Source of the DNA: Geodermatophilus poikilotrophus
GTDB lineage: Bacteria; Actinomycetota; Actinomycetes; Mycobacteriales; Geodermatophilaceae
Assembly (NCBI RefSeq): GCF_900111455.1
Contig: NZ_FOIE01000003.1
Location: 124,001 to 188,000, forward strand
Length of the DNA stretch: 64,000 nucleotides
Direction: 5' to 3'
Below the pieces are notes generated by a model that saw only the letters and a program-made list of their open reading frames with translations, did not search any database and had not been told where the DNA came from. A program made the position numbers and the translations under genes. Positions 35,020-44,137 of the stretch are shown one piece after another. How positions within the stretch are numbered: the stretch's first letter is position 1; each line of letters starts with the position of its first letter.

Positions 35020-37214
35020 TCCGGATCGCGCTGCTGCCGGGGGACGGCGTCGGCGAGGAGGTGCTCGACGGGCCGACGCGGCTGCTGCGGCTGCTGGCCG
35101 AGCGCGGGCAGGTGGAGGTCACCGGGCCCTGGCCGGTCGGCGCCCGGGCCGCGGCGGAGAGCGGCGACGTGCTGCCGGCCGGGACGCTGGCCGCCTGCGA
35201 CGCCGCCGACGCGGTCCTGCTCGGCGCCGTGGGGGAGGACCCCCGCGTGCCGGCCGGGGTGTGCCCGCGCCCGGAGGTCGCCCTGCACCGGCTCCGGGAG
35301 CGCTACGACCTGCGCATCTCGGTCCGCGAGATCCCGTTCGGCGACGGCCGGGAGCTCACCGTCGTGCGCAACCTCATCGGCGGCTCGTACGGCGGCGCGG
35401 ACGACCGGGTGCTGCACGAGGACGGCAGCGAGGCCGCCGACGTGCTGCGGCTGACCCGGGAACGGGTCGCCGAGGTGGTGCACACCGCCTGCGACGTGCT
35501 GGCACGGCGGGGCGGCGGGCGGCTGGTCTCGGTGGACAAGGCCAACCTCTACGCGACCGGACGGCTCTGGCGGCAGGTCGCCGGCGACGTCGCCCGCGAG
35601 CGCGGGATCGAGGTCGAGCACCGGTACGTGGACCGCGCGGCGTTCGAGCTGGGCTCGGGGGCCCCGGTGCCCGACGTCCTGGTCACCGAGGGCCTGCTCG
35701 GCGACATCCTCTCCGACCTCGCCGCCGGCCGGGCCGGCTCCCCGGCGCTGTGCGGCTCGGCGTCGCTGCACCCCGGCGAGCCGGTCCGCGGGCGGTGCGT
35801 CGGCCTGTTCGAGCCGGCGCACGGCTCGGCTCCGCGGCGGGCGCTGCGGGACCAGGTCGACCCGCTCGGCGGCTTCCTCGCCCTGGCCGCCCTGCTGCGG
35901 CACTTCCCCGCCACCCGCGAGGCCGGCGAGCGGGTGCGGGCGGCGGTCGACGCCGTGCTCCGCGCGGGCCCGTGGACCTACGACCTGGCGCCGGCGGGCG
36001 CAGCGGCGGCGTCGACGGGCGAGGTGGCCGACGCCGTCCTCGCCGCGTTCGGGTCGGTCGAGCCGTCGGCCCCCGCGTCCCCGCCCGCCGAGCCGGCGGC
36101 GGGAGAGGCCGCGCAGGTGCTCGGGGAGCCGCCGGTGCGCGTGCCGGCTGACGTCCTGGAGACCTGGACCGCCGAGGTGCTCGAGGCCGTCGGCGTCCGG
36201 CCGTCGCACGCCCGCGACACCGCGCGGGTGCTCGCCTACGCCGACCTGTCGGGCATCGACTCGCACGGCATCGCCCGGCTGCCGGCCTACGTCGGCGCGA
36301 TCGGCACCGGCGTCGTCGCCGTCGACGGCGAGCCGAGCGTGCACTCCGACGGCGGTGCGGTGGCGCTGGTCGACGGCCACGACCTGCTCGGCCACCCGGT
36401 CACCACGCGTGCCTTCGACGAGGCGGTCGAGCGGGCGCGGCGGTACGGCGTCGGCTGGGTCAACGTGCGCAGGAGCAGCCACCACGGCGCCAGCGGCTGC
36501 TACGTGCACGACGCGGCACGGCTCGGGCTGGTCGGGCTGGCGGGGACCAACACCGGCCCGGTCGTCGCACCCGCCGGGGCCGCCCGCCCGTACCTCGGCA
36601 CCAACCCGCTGGCCCTGGGGGTGCCGGTCGCCGGGGAGGAGCCGCTGGTCTTCGACATGGCGACGTCCGCGGTCGCCGCCGGCAAGTTCGAGATCGCGCT
36701 GCGCCTCGGCAAGCCCGTGCCGCTGGGCTGGGGCGTGGACGCCGAGGGCCGGCCGACGACCGACCCGGCCGCGGTCTTCCCCGGCCGGGGGGCGCTGCTG
36801 CCGCTGGGCAGCGACCGGGAGCGGTCCGGTCACAAGGGCTACGGCCTGGGTCTGCTGGTCGAGCTGCTCACCGCGGTCCTGGCCGGTGGGCCCACCGGGC
36901 CGGGGGTCGGCAACCTGACGTTCCGGTCCGGCGCCCGGCCGCCGGACACCAGCCACCTGGTCGTGGTCCTCGACCCGGCGCGGCTGGGCGACCCGGAGGC
37001 CATCGGCACCGGCGCCGCCCGGCTGCTCGCCGGGCTGCGGGCGCTGGCCCCGGTCGACCCGGAGCTGCCGGTCCGGACGCCGGGGCAGCGGGCCGCCGCC
37101 GAGCGCGCGCTGCGTCGCGCGCACGGCGTCCCGCTGGACGCCGAGACGCACCGCGCGCTGCAGGTGCTGGGCGAGCAGGTGGGCCGGCCCCTGGCGGGCG
37201 GAGCGCGTGGCTGA
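35016..37214 (+). CDS. Fusion: IPMDH/tartrate-DH-like + Ldh2-type dehydrogenase
   Basis: One uninterrupted 732-residue reading frame holding two complete enzymes. Residues 1-348 resemble 3-isopropylmalate/tartrate dehydrogenases: PGDGVG at 8-13, Tyr125 in GGSYGG, Lys175 in SVDKANLY, Asp206, Asp230 and Asp234 (GDILSD), and EPAHGSAP. Residues ~349-372 form an Ala/Pro/Glu linker. Residues ~373-732 are an Ldh2/YiaK-type NAD(P) oxidoreductase: GIDSHGIARLPAY (His417), RRSSHHGASG and SGHKGYGLGLLVELL. Both active sites look intact, so sequential redox steps on one hydroxyacid are plausible. No stop codon or ribosome site separates the halves. GTG 35016 overlaps the upstream stop; the 3' end overlaps the MFS start by 8 bases. 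Confidence 0.85.
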   Translation: MIRIALLPGDGVGEEVLDGPTRLLRLLAERGQVEVTGPWPVGARAAAESGDVLPAGTLAACDAADAVLLGAVGEDPRVPAGVCPRPEVALHRLRERYDLRISVREIPFGDGRELTVVRNLIGGSYGGADDRVLHEDGSEAADVLRLTRERVAEVVHTACDVLARRGGGRLVSVDKANLYATGRLWRQVAGDVARERGIEVEHRYVDRAAFELGSGAPVPDVLVTEGLLGDILSDLAAGRAGSPALCGSASLHPGEPVRGRCVGLFEPAHGSAPRRALRDQVDPLGGFLALAALLRHFPATREAGERVRAAVDAVLRAGPWTYDLAPAGAAAASTGEVADAVLAAFGSVEPSAPASPPAEPAAGEAAQVLGEPPVRVPADVLETWTAEVLEAVGVRPSHARDTARVLAYADLSGIDSHGIARLPAYVGAIGTGVVAVDGEPSVHSDGGAVALVDGHDLLGHPVTTRAFDEAVERARRYGVGWVNVRRSSHHGASGCYVHDAARLGLVGLAGTNTGPVVAPAGAARPYLGTNPLALGVPVAGEEPLVFDMATSAVAAGKFEIALRLGKPVPLGWGVDAEGRPTTDPAAVFPGRGALLPLGSDRERSGHKGYGLGLLVELLTAVLAGGPTGPGVGNLTFRSGARPPDTSHLVVVLDPARLGDPEAIGTGAARLLAGLRALAPVDPELPVRTPGQRAAAERALRRAHGVPLDAETHRALQVLGEQVGRPLAGGARG

Positions 37215-38529
37215 CCCGGCCGGGGACGTGGACGCCGACCCCGACCAACCCGGCCGGCGCACCGCGGCCCGGAACCGGCGTGCCCGGTCCCCGGCCGCGG
37301 TGGGCGCCGTGCTCCGGGCGGTCGCCGTCTCCGTGCTCGGCGTGCTGCCGGCCTTCCTCGTCGGGGCGCTGGCCGTGCAGATCCGCGCCGACCTCGACGT
37401 GGGCCTCGGCCTGTTCGGCCTGGCCGCGGCGACGCTGTTCACCGTCTCCGGCGGCCTCGCCCGGCCCGCCGGCCGGCTGGTGCAGCGGCTCGGCTCGCGC
37501 CGCGGCGCCGCCCTGGCCGCGGCGCTGGCCACGGCCTCGCTCGCCGTCATCGCCCTGGCCGGCTCGCCGGCCGCGCTGATGGCCGGGCTGGCCGTCGGCG
37601 GCCTGGGCAACGCCGTCGCCCAGCCGTCGGCCAACGCGGTCGTCTCCGAGCTGGTCACCGAGCAGCGGCTCGGCGTCGCCTTCGGCATCAAGCAGTCCTC
37701 GATCCCCGCGGCGACGCTCCTCGGCGGGCTCGCCGTCCCCGGGGTGGCCCTCGTCTTCGGCTGGCGGTGGGCGGTCGCCTGCGCCGTCGGTCTCGCCGTC
37801 GTCCTGCTGCTGGTCGCCCTCACCGGCCGGGACGCCGGACGGCGGGCCGGGGCGCCGCGCGCCCCCGGCGCTCCCCGGGCGCCGGACCGGGGGCTGCCCC
37901 GCGGCGGGCTGGTGGTGCTCACCGTCGGCGGCTTCCTCGGCTCGGCCGCGGCCACCCCGACCGGGGTCTTCCTCGTCGACTCCGCGGTCGCCGCCGGCAT
38001 CGACGCGGGTGCGGCCGGGCTGCTGTTCGCGGGCTGCTCGGTGCTCGGGCTGGTCGTCCGGATCGGCTACGGCCTGCTCGTCGACCGGCACCCGACCCGC
38101 AGCGCCTACCTGTTCATCGCGAACCTGCTGGCCGCCGGTACGGCCGGCTACGTGCTGCTCGCGGCGGGCCCGGTGCCGGCCTTCGTCGCCGGCGGCGTGC
38201 TGGCCTACGGCGCCGGCTGGGCGTGGACCGGGCTGTTCCACTACGCCGTCATCCGCGACAACCGCGACGCCGCGGCGTCGGTCACCGGGTTCGTGCAGAC
38301 CGGCCTGTCGCTGGGCGCCGCCTCCGGTCCGCTGCTGTTCGGCGTCGTCGCGCAGACCTGGTCCTACTCCGCGGCCTGGCTCACGGCCGCGGCGCTCAGC
38401 CTGGCCGGGGCGGTCACCGTGCGGGTCAGCCGCCGGATGGTCCGCCGGTCGCGCGGGCTGCCGGTGAGCCGGCTGCCCGGTCGCCGGCGCCGCGCCGCGG
38501 CCGCCCCCGACCTGCCCGCACCCACCTGA
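37207..38529 (+). CDS. MFS transporter
   Basis: A 440-residue, 12-helix major facilitator resembling the MFS protein at 40615-41838 (shared GLGNAVAQPSANAVVSE / GWGNGVGQPASNDLIAR and FGIKQSSIPAATLLGG / YGLKQAAIPLSTLLAG). Start GTG 37207 overlaps the fusion enzyme. It may export or import an intermediate of the pathway. Confidence 0.75.
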   Translation: MADPAGDVDADPDQPGRRTAARNRRARSPAAVGAVLRAVAVSVLGVLPAFLVGALAVQIRADLDVGLGLFGLAAATLFTVSGGLARPAGRLVQRLGSRRGAALAAALATASLAVIALAGSPAALMAGLAVGGLGNAVAQPSANAVVSELVTEQRLGVAFGIKQSSIPAATLLGGLAVPGVALVFGWRWAVACAVGLAVVLLLVALTGRDAGRRAGAPRAPGAPRAPDRGLPRGGLVVLTVGGFLGSAAATPTGVFLVDSAVAAGIDAGAAGLLFAGCSVLGLVVRIGYGLLVDRHPTRSAYLFIANLLAAGTAGYVLLAAGPVPAFVAGGVLAYGAGWAWTGLFHYAVIRDNRDAAASVTGFVQTGLSLGAASGPLLFGVVAQTWSYSAAWLTAAALSLAGAVTVRVSRRMVRRSRGLPVSRLPGRRRRAAAAPDLPAPT

Positions 38530-38539
38530 GGAGCCCGAC

Positions 38540-39223
38540 ATGAGCACCTGCCGGCTGCACCCGCCCGGCCCCCGTCCCGACGCAGGACTGCTGGAGCGCA
38601 GCCGTGCGCTGCCGACGAGCACCCTGTCCGACTGCATGGCGCGCAGCGGCGGGATCTGCGGCGTGCACCGGGTGCCGGGCGGTGGCTGGCCGCGGGTGGC
38701 CGGGCCCGCGCTGACCGTGCGCACCCGACCGGGGGACAACCTCGTCGTCCACCGCGCTCTTGGCCTCGCCGAGCCCGGCGACGTGCTCGTCGTCGACGGC
38801 GGCGGCGCGCTGGACCGGGCACTGCTCGGCGAGATCATGGCGCGCTACGCGGCCGCCCGCGGGCTGGCCGCGCTCGTCGTCGACGGCGCGGTGCGCGACG
38901 TCGAGGGGCTGGCCGCGGGCGCCGTGCCGGTCTTCGCGCGGGGCGTCAACCACCTCGGCCCGTACAAGGACGGCCCCGGCGAGATCGGCGGCCCGGTGCA
39001 CGCCGGGGGCACGGTGGTGCGCGCCGGCGACGTCGTGGTCGGCGACGCCGACGGCGTCGTGGTGGTGCCGCACGAGCGGGTCGCGGAGGTGGTCGCGGCC
39101 GGCGAGGAGCAGGCGCGGGCGGAGGAGGCGGTGTTCGCGCACATCGCCGCCGGCACGTGGGACAGGTCGTGGGTGGCCGCCGCGCTCACCGAGGTGCGGG
39201 TCGGCCCCGGGGTGGTCGCGTGA
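38540..39223 (+). CDS. RraA/HMG-aldolase family protein
   Basis: A 227-residue protein of the RraA fold. LPTSTLSDCMARSGG at the start, GGALDRALLGEIMARYAAARG, then VDGAVRDVEG with the Arg-Asp pair that binds metal and the carboxylate in HMG/CHA aldolases. In catabolic operons such proteins cleave 4-hydroxy-4-methyl- or 4-carboxy-4-hydroxy-2-oxo acids to pyruvate or oxaloacetate. That role fits better here than RNase E regulation, absent in most actinobacteria. Confidence 0.75.
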   Translation: MSTCRLHPPGPRPDAGLLERSRALPTSTLSDCMARSGGICGVHRVPGGGWPRVAGPALTVRTRPGDNLVVHRALGLAEPGDVLVVDGGGALDRALLGEIMARYAAARGLAALVVDGAVRDVEGLAAGAVPVFARGVNHLGPYKDGPGEIGGPVHAGGTVVRAGDVVVGDADGVVVVPHERVAEVVAAGEEQARAEEAVFAHIAAGTWDRSWVAAALTEVRVGPGVVA

Positions 39224-40101
39224 GCACCCGGTGGGGGCTGGTCGGCTTCGGCGAGGCCGGCCGGGTCATCGGCACCGCCCTGGCCGCCTCCGGCGCCGAC
39301 CTGGCGGTGCACGACCGGGTGCTCCTCGACCCGGAGCGCGGTCCGGGGCTGGCGGCGGCGGTGCGGGCGGCCGGAGCGCAGCCGGTGGCCGACGTCGCGG
39401 AGCTCGCCGACCGGGACGTCGTCCTGTCGCTGGTCACCCCGGCCACCGCGCTGGCGGTGGCCGAGGGGCTCGCGGCCGTCGTGGGCGACGGCGTCCTCTA
39501 CGTCGACCTCAACTCGACCGCGCCGCTGGTCAAGGAGGCGGTGGCGGCCGCCCTGCCCGCCGCCCGGGTGGTCGACGGAGTGATGACCGGCGGGGGCATC
39601 CGGCTCGACGGCAGCCGCATCCCGATCTCGCTGGCCGGGCCGGACGCCCCGGAGGCGGCCCGGCTGCTGTCGGGCGCCGGGTTCCGCACCGGCGTCGTCG
39701 GCGAGCGGGTGGGGGCCGCGGCCGCGCTGAAGATGCTCCGCAGCGTCGTGGTCAAGGGCCTGGAGGGGCTGTGGACCGAGGCGCTGCTGGCCGCCCGCGA
39801 GCTGGACGTCGTGGAGCCGCTGATCGCCATGGTCGAGGAGACGCTGGACCGCTGGCCCACCCGCGACTTCGCCACGATGCTCGTCACCACCCACGTCGCG
39901 CACGCCGGCCGCCGGCAGGGGGAGGCCCGGATGGTGCGCGACACGGTCGCCGGCACCGGCGTCGAGCCGTTCATGTCGACCGCCCTGGTGGCCCGGCAGG
40001 AGCGCACCGCGCGCGGGCTCGAGCAGGCCGGACGGCGGGCGGGGGAGGTGCCGCCGACGCTCGCCGACGCGCTGGAGGTGCTGCGCTCGCTGCCCGGCTG
40101 A
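39220..40101 (+). CDS. Beta-hydroxyacid dehydrogenase-like, DUF1932 type
   Basis: A 293-residue NAD(P)-binding protein: LVGFGEAGRVIGTAL (Rossmann), VDLNSTAP, and VGAAAALKMLRSVVVKGLEGL, where the Lys matches the catalytic residue of 6-phosphogluconate/hydroxyisobutyrate dehydrogenases. The C-terminal part looks like DUF1932. Overlaps the RraA-like gene (GTGA). Last gene of the TAXI operon; acts on a 3-hydroxy acid (inference). Confidence 0.75.
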   Translation: MSTRWGLVGFGEAGRVIGTALAASGADLAVHDRVLLDPERGPGLAAAVRAAGAQPVADVAELADRDVVLSLVTPATALAVAEGLAAVVGDGVLYVDLNSTAPLVKEAVAAALPAARVVDGVMTGGGIRLDGSRIPISLAGPDAPEAARLLSGAGFRTGVVGERVGAAAALKMLRSVVVKGLEGLWTEALLAARELDVVEPLIAMVEETLDRWPTRDFATMLVTTHVAHAGRRQGEARMVRDTVAGTGVEPFMSTALVARQERTARGLEQAGRRAGEVPPTLADALEVLRSLPG

Positions 40102-40170
40102 GCCGGGAGTTGTCGTACCCCTCCGGCATCGTGGGGGCGACGTGCGAGACGGACTCCGGGAGGGGACGCG

Positions 40171-40608
40171 GTGATCCTCGAACCCAGGGCGGCCGACCTG
40201 GACCTCGTCGAGGTCGAGAACGCCCTGCTGCGCGCCGCGGTCGGCGACTACTCCGCCGAGGCCGCGGTCCTGCTGCTCGCCAACGCCGGGCACTGGCTGC
40301 CCCAGCTGCAGGGCGCCGGGCTGATCTCCCTGCTCGGGGACGTCGACGGCGACGGGCTGTGGGCGCAGGTCGCCTGGCCCGACCTCGACGCCGCGCTGCG
40401 CGCCGGGCGCATCGGCGGCAGCAGCAGCCAGCTGCGTCTGCTCCGGGCGGCCGCCTCCCTGGCCGAGGGGCAGCCGGTCGACCTCGGCGACCTCGCCGCG
40501 GGCCTGGACCGCGACGGCCTCGCGCTGCTGCTGGCCGCCGTCGCCCACGCCGGCGGCAGCCACGGCGGGGAGCTGCCGCCGCTGGCCGCCTGGCCGCTGC
40601 GCGGCTGA
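40171..40608 (+). CDS. Hypothetical protein
   Basis: A 145-residue soluble, leucine/alanine-rich protein starting at GTG 40171 after GGGAGGGGAC. No motif or family recognised. It has a conserved-looking DGDGLWAQVAWPDLDAALRAG segment and a histidine-rich AVAHAGGSHGG near the end. It is separated from the TAXI operon by 69 bases and convergent with the MFS gene, so it may be unrelated to both. Confidence 0.5.
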   Translation: MILEPRAADLDLVEVENALLRAAVGDYSAEAAVLLLANAGHWLPQLQGAGLISLLGDVDGDGLWAQVAWPDLDAALRAGRIGGSSSQLRLLRAAASLAEGQPVDLGDLAAGLDRDGLALLLAAVAHAGGSHGGELPPLAAWPLRG

Positions 40609-40614
40609 CCGCGC

Positions 40615-41838
40615 TCAGGCCCGGGCGGCGGCCCGGCGGCGGTGTGCGGCGACCAGCGCGGGGCGGTCGCGCAGCAGCAGGTGCCGGGCGAGCACGACGA
40701 CCAGCCCGCCGACGACGGCGAGGGCCGCGGTGGCGGTCCAGGCCACGGCGTAGGAGCCGGCCGACACGACCGCGCCGAAGGCCAGCGGCCCGAGCGCGGC
40801 GCCCAGGCCCATGCCGCCCTGCGTGATCGACGTCGCCTGCGCGGCCATGCCGTGGTGCATGCGGGTGATGGCGTAGGTCGACAGCCCCGCCCACGCCCAC
40901 CCGGTGCAGTACCCGACCACCGCGCCGACGGCGATGAGCGCCTCGACCCCGGTGCCCAGCAGCGCGTAGGACAGCCCGCCCAGCGACATCTGCGCGGCGA
41001 CGACGAGCAGCCAGCGGGTGCGCACCCGGTCGGCCAGCCAGCCGGCGACCACCCGGGCCAGGGCCCCCAGCCCGCTGGCCACCGCGGCCAGCACGCCGGC
41101 GGTCGCCGGGGCGATGCCGCCGGCGACCGCGGTGCTGACGAAGAAGGAGCCCAGCGCGTTGCCGGTGCCCGCGCCGAGCGCCAGCCCGGCGGCCAGCACG
41201 TACAGCGGGCCGCGGCGGAACGGCCCGGCCGCCTCCGACGGCGGTGCCGAGGCCCCGGCCGACCCCATCCGCCGCGCGCCGGGCACCGACAGCACCACCA
41301 GCAGCGCCAGGACGGCCCCCAGCCCGAACGCCGTGCGCCAGCCCAGCGGGATGGCCACCAGCGGGATGGCGACGCCCGCGAGCAGCGTGGACAGCGGGAT
41401 CGCCGCCTGCTTGAGGCCGTAGGCCAGGCCCTGCCGGTCGGCGGGCACCGACCGGGCGATCAGGTCGTTGCTGGCCGGCTGCCCGACGCCGTTGCCCCAC
41501 CCGGCGACGACGAGGGCGGCGACCAGGACGGCGGTGTCACGGGCGACGACCGCGACCCCCAGCATCGCCAGCGCCGCGGTGAGCCCGGAGAGCCGCACGA
41601 CCCGGATGCCGCCCAGCCTGCGCACCAGCGTTCCGGCGAACAGCGCCGACACCGCCGAGGTGGCGAAGAACGCCGCGACCAGCAGGCCGAGCAGCGACGG
41701 CCCGACGCCGAGGTCGGCGCTCAACTGCACCCACAGCACGCCGACCAGGTAGGCCGGGAGCACGCCCGCGGTCGTCACCGTGACCGCGGCGGTCGCCGCG
41801 CGGGCCGAGCCCGCCGGCCGCTCCCGGCGCGCCCTCAC
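40615..41838 (-). CDS. MFS transporter
   Basis: A 407-residue major facilitator with 12 predicted helices, similar to the one at 37207-38529. GTG 41838 overlaps the stop of the LhgO-like gene upstream, so the two are expressed together. The likely cargo is a hydroxyacid or an intermediate for that oxidase (inference). Confidence 0.75.
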   Translation of the reverse strand: MRARRERPAGSARAATAAVTVTTAGVLPAYLVGVLWVQLSADLGVGPSLLGLLVAAFFATSAVSALFAGTLVRRLGGIRVVRLSGLTAALAMLGVAVVARDTAVLVAALVVAGWGNGVGQPASNDLIARSVPADRQGLAYGLKQAAIPLSTLLAGVAIPLVAIPLGWRTAFGLGAVLALLVVLSVPGARRMGSAGASAPPSEAAGPFRRGPLYVLAAGLALGAGTGNALGSFFVSTAVAGGIAPATAGVLAAVASGLGALARVVAGWLADRVRTRWLLVVAAQMSLGGLSYALLGTGVEALIAVGAVVGYCTGWAWAGLSTYAITRMHHGMAAQATSITQGGMGLGAALGPLAFGAVVSAGSYAVAWTATAALAVVGGLVVVLARHLLLRDRPALVAAHRRRAAARA

Positions 41839-43046
41839 GCCGCCCCTTCCTCCGCCAGCAGCAGCTCCACCAGGTGCTCGGCGATGGCGAGGGACGACGT
41901 CGCCGCGGGGGAGGGGGCGTTGCGCACGGCCACCACCGCGCCCCGCCGGGTGATGCGGAAGTCGTCGACCAGGCTGCCGTCGGACTCCAGCGCCTGCGCC
42001 CGGATCCCCGCGGTCGCCGGGACCATGTCCTCGACGGTCAGCTCGGGCACGTAGCGGCGGGCCGCGGCGGTGTAGGCGCGCTTGCTCAGCGAGCCGCGCA
42101 TCTCCGCCAGGCCGGTGCGCCAGTGCTGCTTCGCGAAGCGCCGGAAGCCGGGGAAGCGGGCGATGGCGGCCAGCTCGGCGGGGGAGACGTCCCGCCACCG
42201 GTAGCCCTCGCGGGCCAGCGCCAGCACGGCGTTGGGCCCGACCAGCACCTCGCCGTCCACCCGCGGGGTCAGGTGCACGCCGAGGAACGGGTACCGGGGG
42301 TCGGGCACCGGGTAGACCAGGCCGTTCACCAGCGCCCGCTTGTCCGGCCGCAGCGCGTAGTACTCGCCGCGGAAGGGCACGATCCGCGGGGCGTCGTCGT
42401 CCCCGGCCAGCCGCGCCAGCCGGTCGACGTGCAGCCCGGAGCAGAGCACCACCCGGTCGACGGCGACCTCCTCGCCGGCGGTGCTGCTGACGACGACCTC
42501 CCCGCCGGCGGACCGCAGGCCGGCGACCTCGAAGCCGGTGCGGACGGTGGCCCCGGCCTTGCGGGCCTCCTCGGCCAGCTGCTCGGTGACGGCGACGTAG
42601 TCGACGATCGCGGTGGTCGGCGAGTGCAGCGCGGCGATGCCGGCGACGTGCGGCTCGAGCTCGTGCAGCTCCGCCCGGTCGATCACCCGGACCCCGGGGA
42701 CGCCGTTGGCGCGGGCCCGCTCGGCGATCGCGCCCAGCCGCTGCTCCTCGGCCCCGTCGAGCGCGACGAGGACCTTGCCGATCTCCTGGTAGGGCAGCCC
42801 CTTCTCCGCGCAGAACTCGCGGAGCAGGGAGACCCCGCGGCGGCACAGCGTCGCCTTGAGGGAGCCGGGCTCGTAGTAGAGGCCGGCGTGCACCACGCCG
42901 CTGTTGCGGCCGGTCTGGTGGGCGGCGAGCCGGTCCTCCTTCTCGAGGACGGTCACCACGGCGTCGGGGGCGCGGGCGAGCAGCCGCCGGGCCACCGCCG
43001 TCCCGATGATCCCGCCCCCGACCACGGCGTATCGCTGGACCGGCAT
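41835..43046 (-). CDS. lhgO: L-2-hydroxyglutarate oxidase (LhgO)-like flavoprotein
   Basis: A 403-residue FAD-dependent oxidase of the DAO fold: YAVVGGGIIGTAVARRLL, AHQTGRNSGVVHAGLYYEPGS and KRALVNGLVYPVPDP. The last two match LhgO, which oxidises L-2-hydroxyglutarate to 2-oxoglutarate and passes electrons to the membrane quinone. In this catabolic setting a related 2-hydroxydiacid is possible. ATG 43046; divergent from the DapA-like gene. Confidence 0.8.
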   Translation of the reverse strand: MPVQRYAVVGGGIIGTAVARRLLARAPDAVVTVLEKEDRLAAHQTGRNSGVVHAGLYYEPGSLKATLCRRGVSLLREFCAEKGLPYQEIGKVLVALDGAEEQRLGAIAERARANGVPGVRVIDRAELHELEPHVAGIAALHSPTTAIVDYVAVTEQLAEEARKAGATVRTGFEVAGLRSAGGEVVVSSTAGEEVAVDRVVLCSGLHVDRLARLAGDDDAPRIVPFRGEYYALRPDKRALVNGLVYPVPDPRYPFLGVHLTPRVDGEVLVGPNAVLALAREGYRWRDVSPAELAAIARFPGFRRFAKQHWRTGLAEMRGSLSKRAYTAAARRYVPELTVEDMVPATAGIRAQALESDGSLVDDFRITRRGAVVAVRNAPSPAATSSLAIAEHLVELLLAEEGAA

Positions 43047-43187
43047 CGCTCTCCGTCCTCTCGGCCGCCCGCGGCTCTGCGGGGGGCGGGTGTGGGAACG
43101 GCTCCCGGCAGGCGGCTACGGTGCCGATGTGATCTCCGTCGCGCGCCGAGCCCCCGGCCTGTGCTCCCGTCCGCAGGGTAGTTCCTG

Positions 43188-44075
43188 GTGAGCGCCCTCA
43201 CGGGTGTGCTGCCGATCACACTGACGCCGTTCACCGACGACGGCGAGGTCGACGAGGGCAGCATCGACAGCCTCGTCGAGGACTACCTCGGCGCCGGGGC
43301 GCACGGGCTGACCATCCTCGGGATCATGGGCGAGGCGGCCCGGCTGCTCGACGACGAGCGCGAGCGGGTGCTGCGCCGCTACCTGCAGGCGACCGCCGGC
43401 CGGGTACCGGTGGTGGCCGGCGTCTCCGCCCGGGCCACCCGCATGGCGCTGGACTACGCGCGCCGGGCCGAGGACGCCGGCGCGGCGGCGGTCATGCTCG
43501 CCCCGCCGGACAACACCCGGAACCTCGACCTGGTCTTCGAGCACTTCCGGCTGGTCGCCGAGGCGGTGTCGGTGCCGGTCGTGGTCCAGGACGAGCCGGT
43601 GAACACCGGCGTGGTGATGCCGGCGCCGTTCCTCGTCCGGCTGCTCGACGAGATCGAGGGGTGCCGCTACCTCAAGCTCGAGGAGACCCCGACGCTGCCC
43701 AAGATCACCGCGGTGCGGCAGAAGGCGAAGGGGCCGGTCGGCGTCTTCGGCGGCCTCGGCGGGCTGTACCTGTACGAGGAGCTGCTCCGCGGCGCCGACG
43801 GCATCATGACCGGCTTCGGCTTCCCGCAGGTGCTGGTCGGCACCTACGAGCGGTTCGTCGCCGGCGACCGCGCGGGCGCGCAGGAGTTCTTCTTCCGGTA
43901 CCTGCCGCTGATCCGCTACGAGGCCCAGCTCGGCGTCGGCGGGGTGACCATCCGCAAGCAGGTCTTTGCCCGGCGCGGGGCCATCGCCTCCCCGCACGCC
44001 CGCTTCCCGGCCCCGCCGGTCGACGAGCTCACCCTCGCCGAGCTCGACGACCTCATCGCCGCCGTCGGCCTGTAA
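43188..44075 (+). CDS. Dihydrodipicolinate synthase-family aldolase/lyase
   Basis: A 295-residue TIM-barrel protein of the DapA family. The Schiff-base Lys163 is in YLKLEETPT. Two hallmark sites differ from true DapA: GIMGEA replaces the usual GTTGE, and VVVQDEPVNTG stands where YNxP normally provides the catalytic Tyr. A lyase or aldolase on another 2-oxo acid is therefore likelier than lysine biosynthesis. GTG 43188, first of four plus-strand catabolic genes. Confidence 0.75.
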   Translation: MSALTGVLPITLTPFTDDGEVDEGSIDSLVEDYLGAGAHGLTILGIMGEAARLLDDERERVLRRYLQATAGRVPVVAGVSARATRMALDYARRAEDAGAAAVMLAPPDNTRNLDLVFEHFRLVAEAVSVPVVVQDEPVNTGVVMPAPFLVRLLDEIEGCRYLKLEETPTLPKITAVRQKAKGPVGVFGGLGGLYLYEELLRGADGIMTGFGFPQVLVGTYERFVAGDRAGAQEFFFRYLPLIRYEAQLGVGGVTIRKQVFARRGAIASPHARFPAPPVDELTLAELDDLIAAVGL

Positions 44076-44137
44076 CCACCCACCCCCGCAGGTCGTGCTG
44101 CCGCACGGCCCGCGCCCGCCTGCGAGAGGACACCGCT

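Noticed and set aside
35016..37214. Two separate genes for the IPMDH-like and Ldh2-like enzymes
   Set aside because: In-frame GTG codons exist in the linker but there is no stop codon before them and no clear ribosome site, so one polypeptide is the direct reading.
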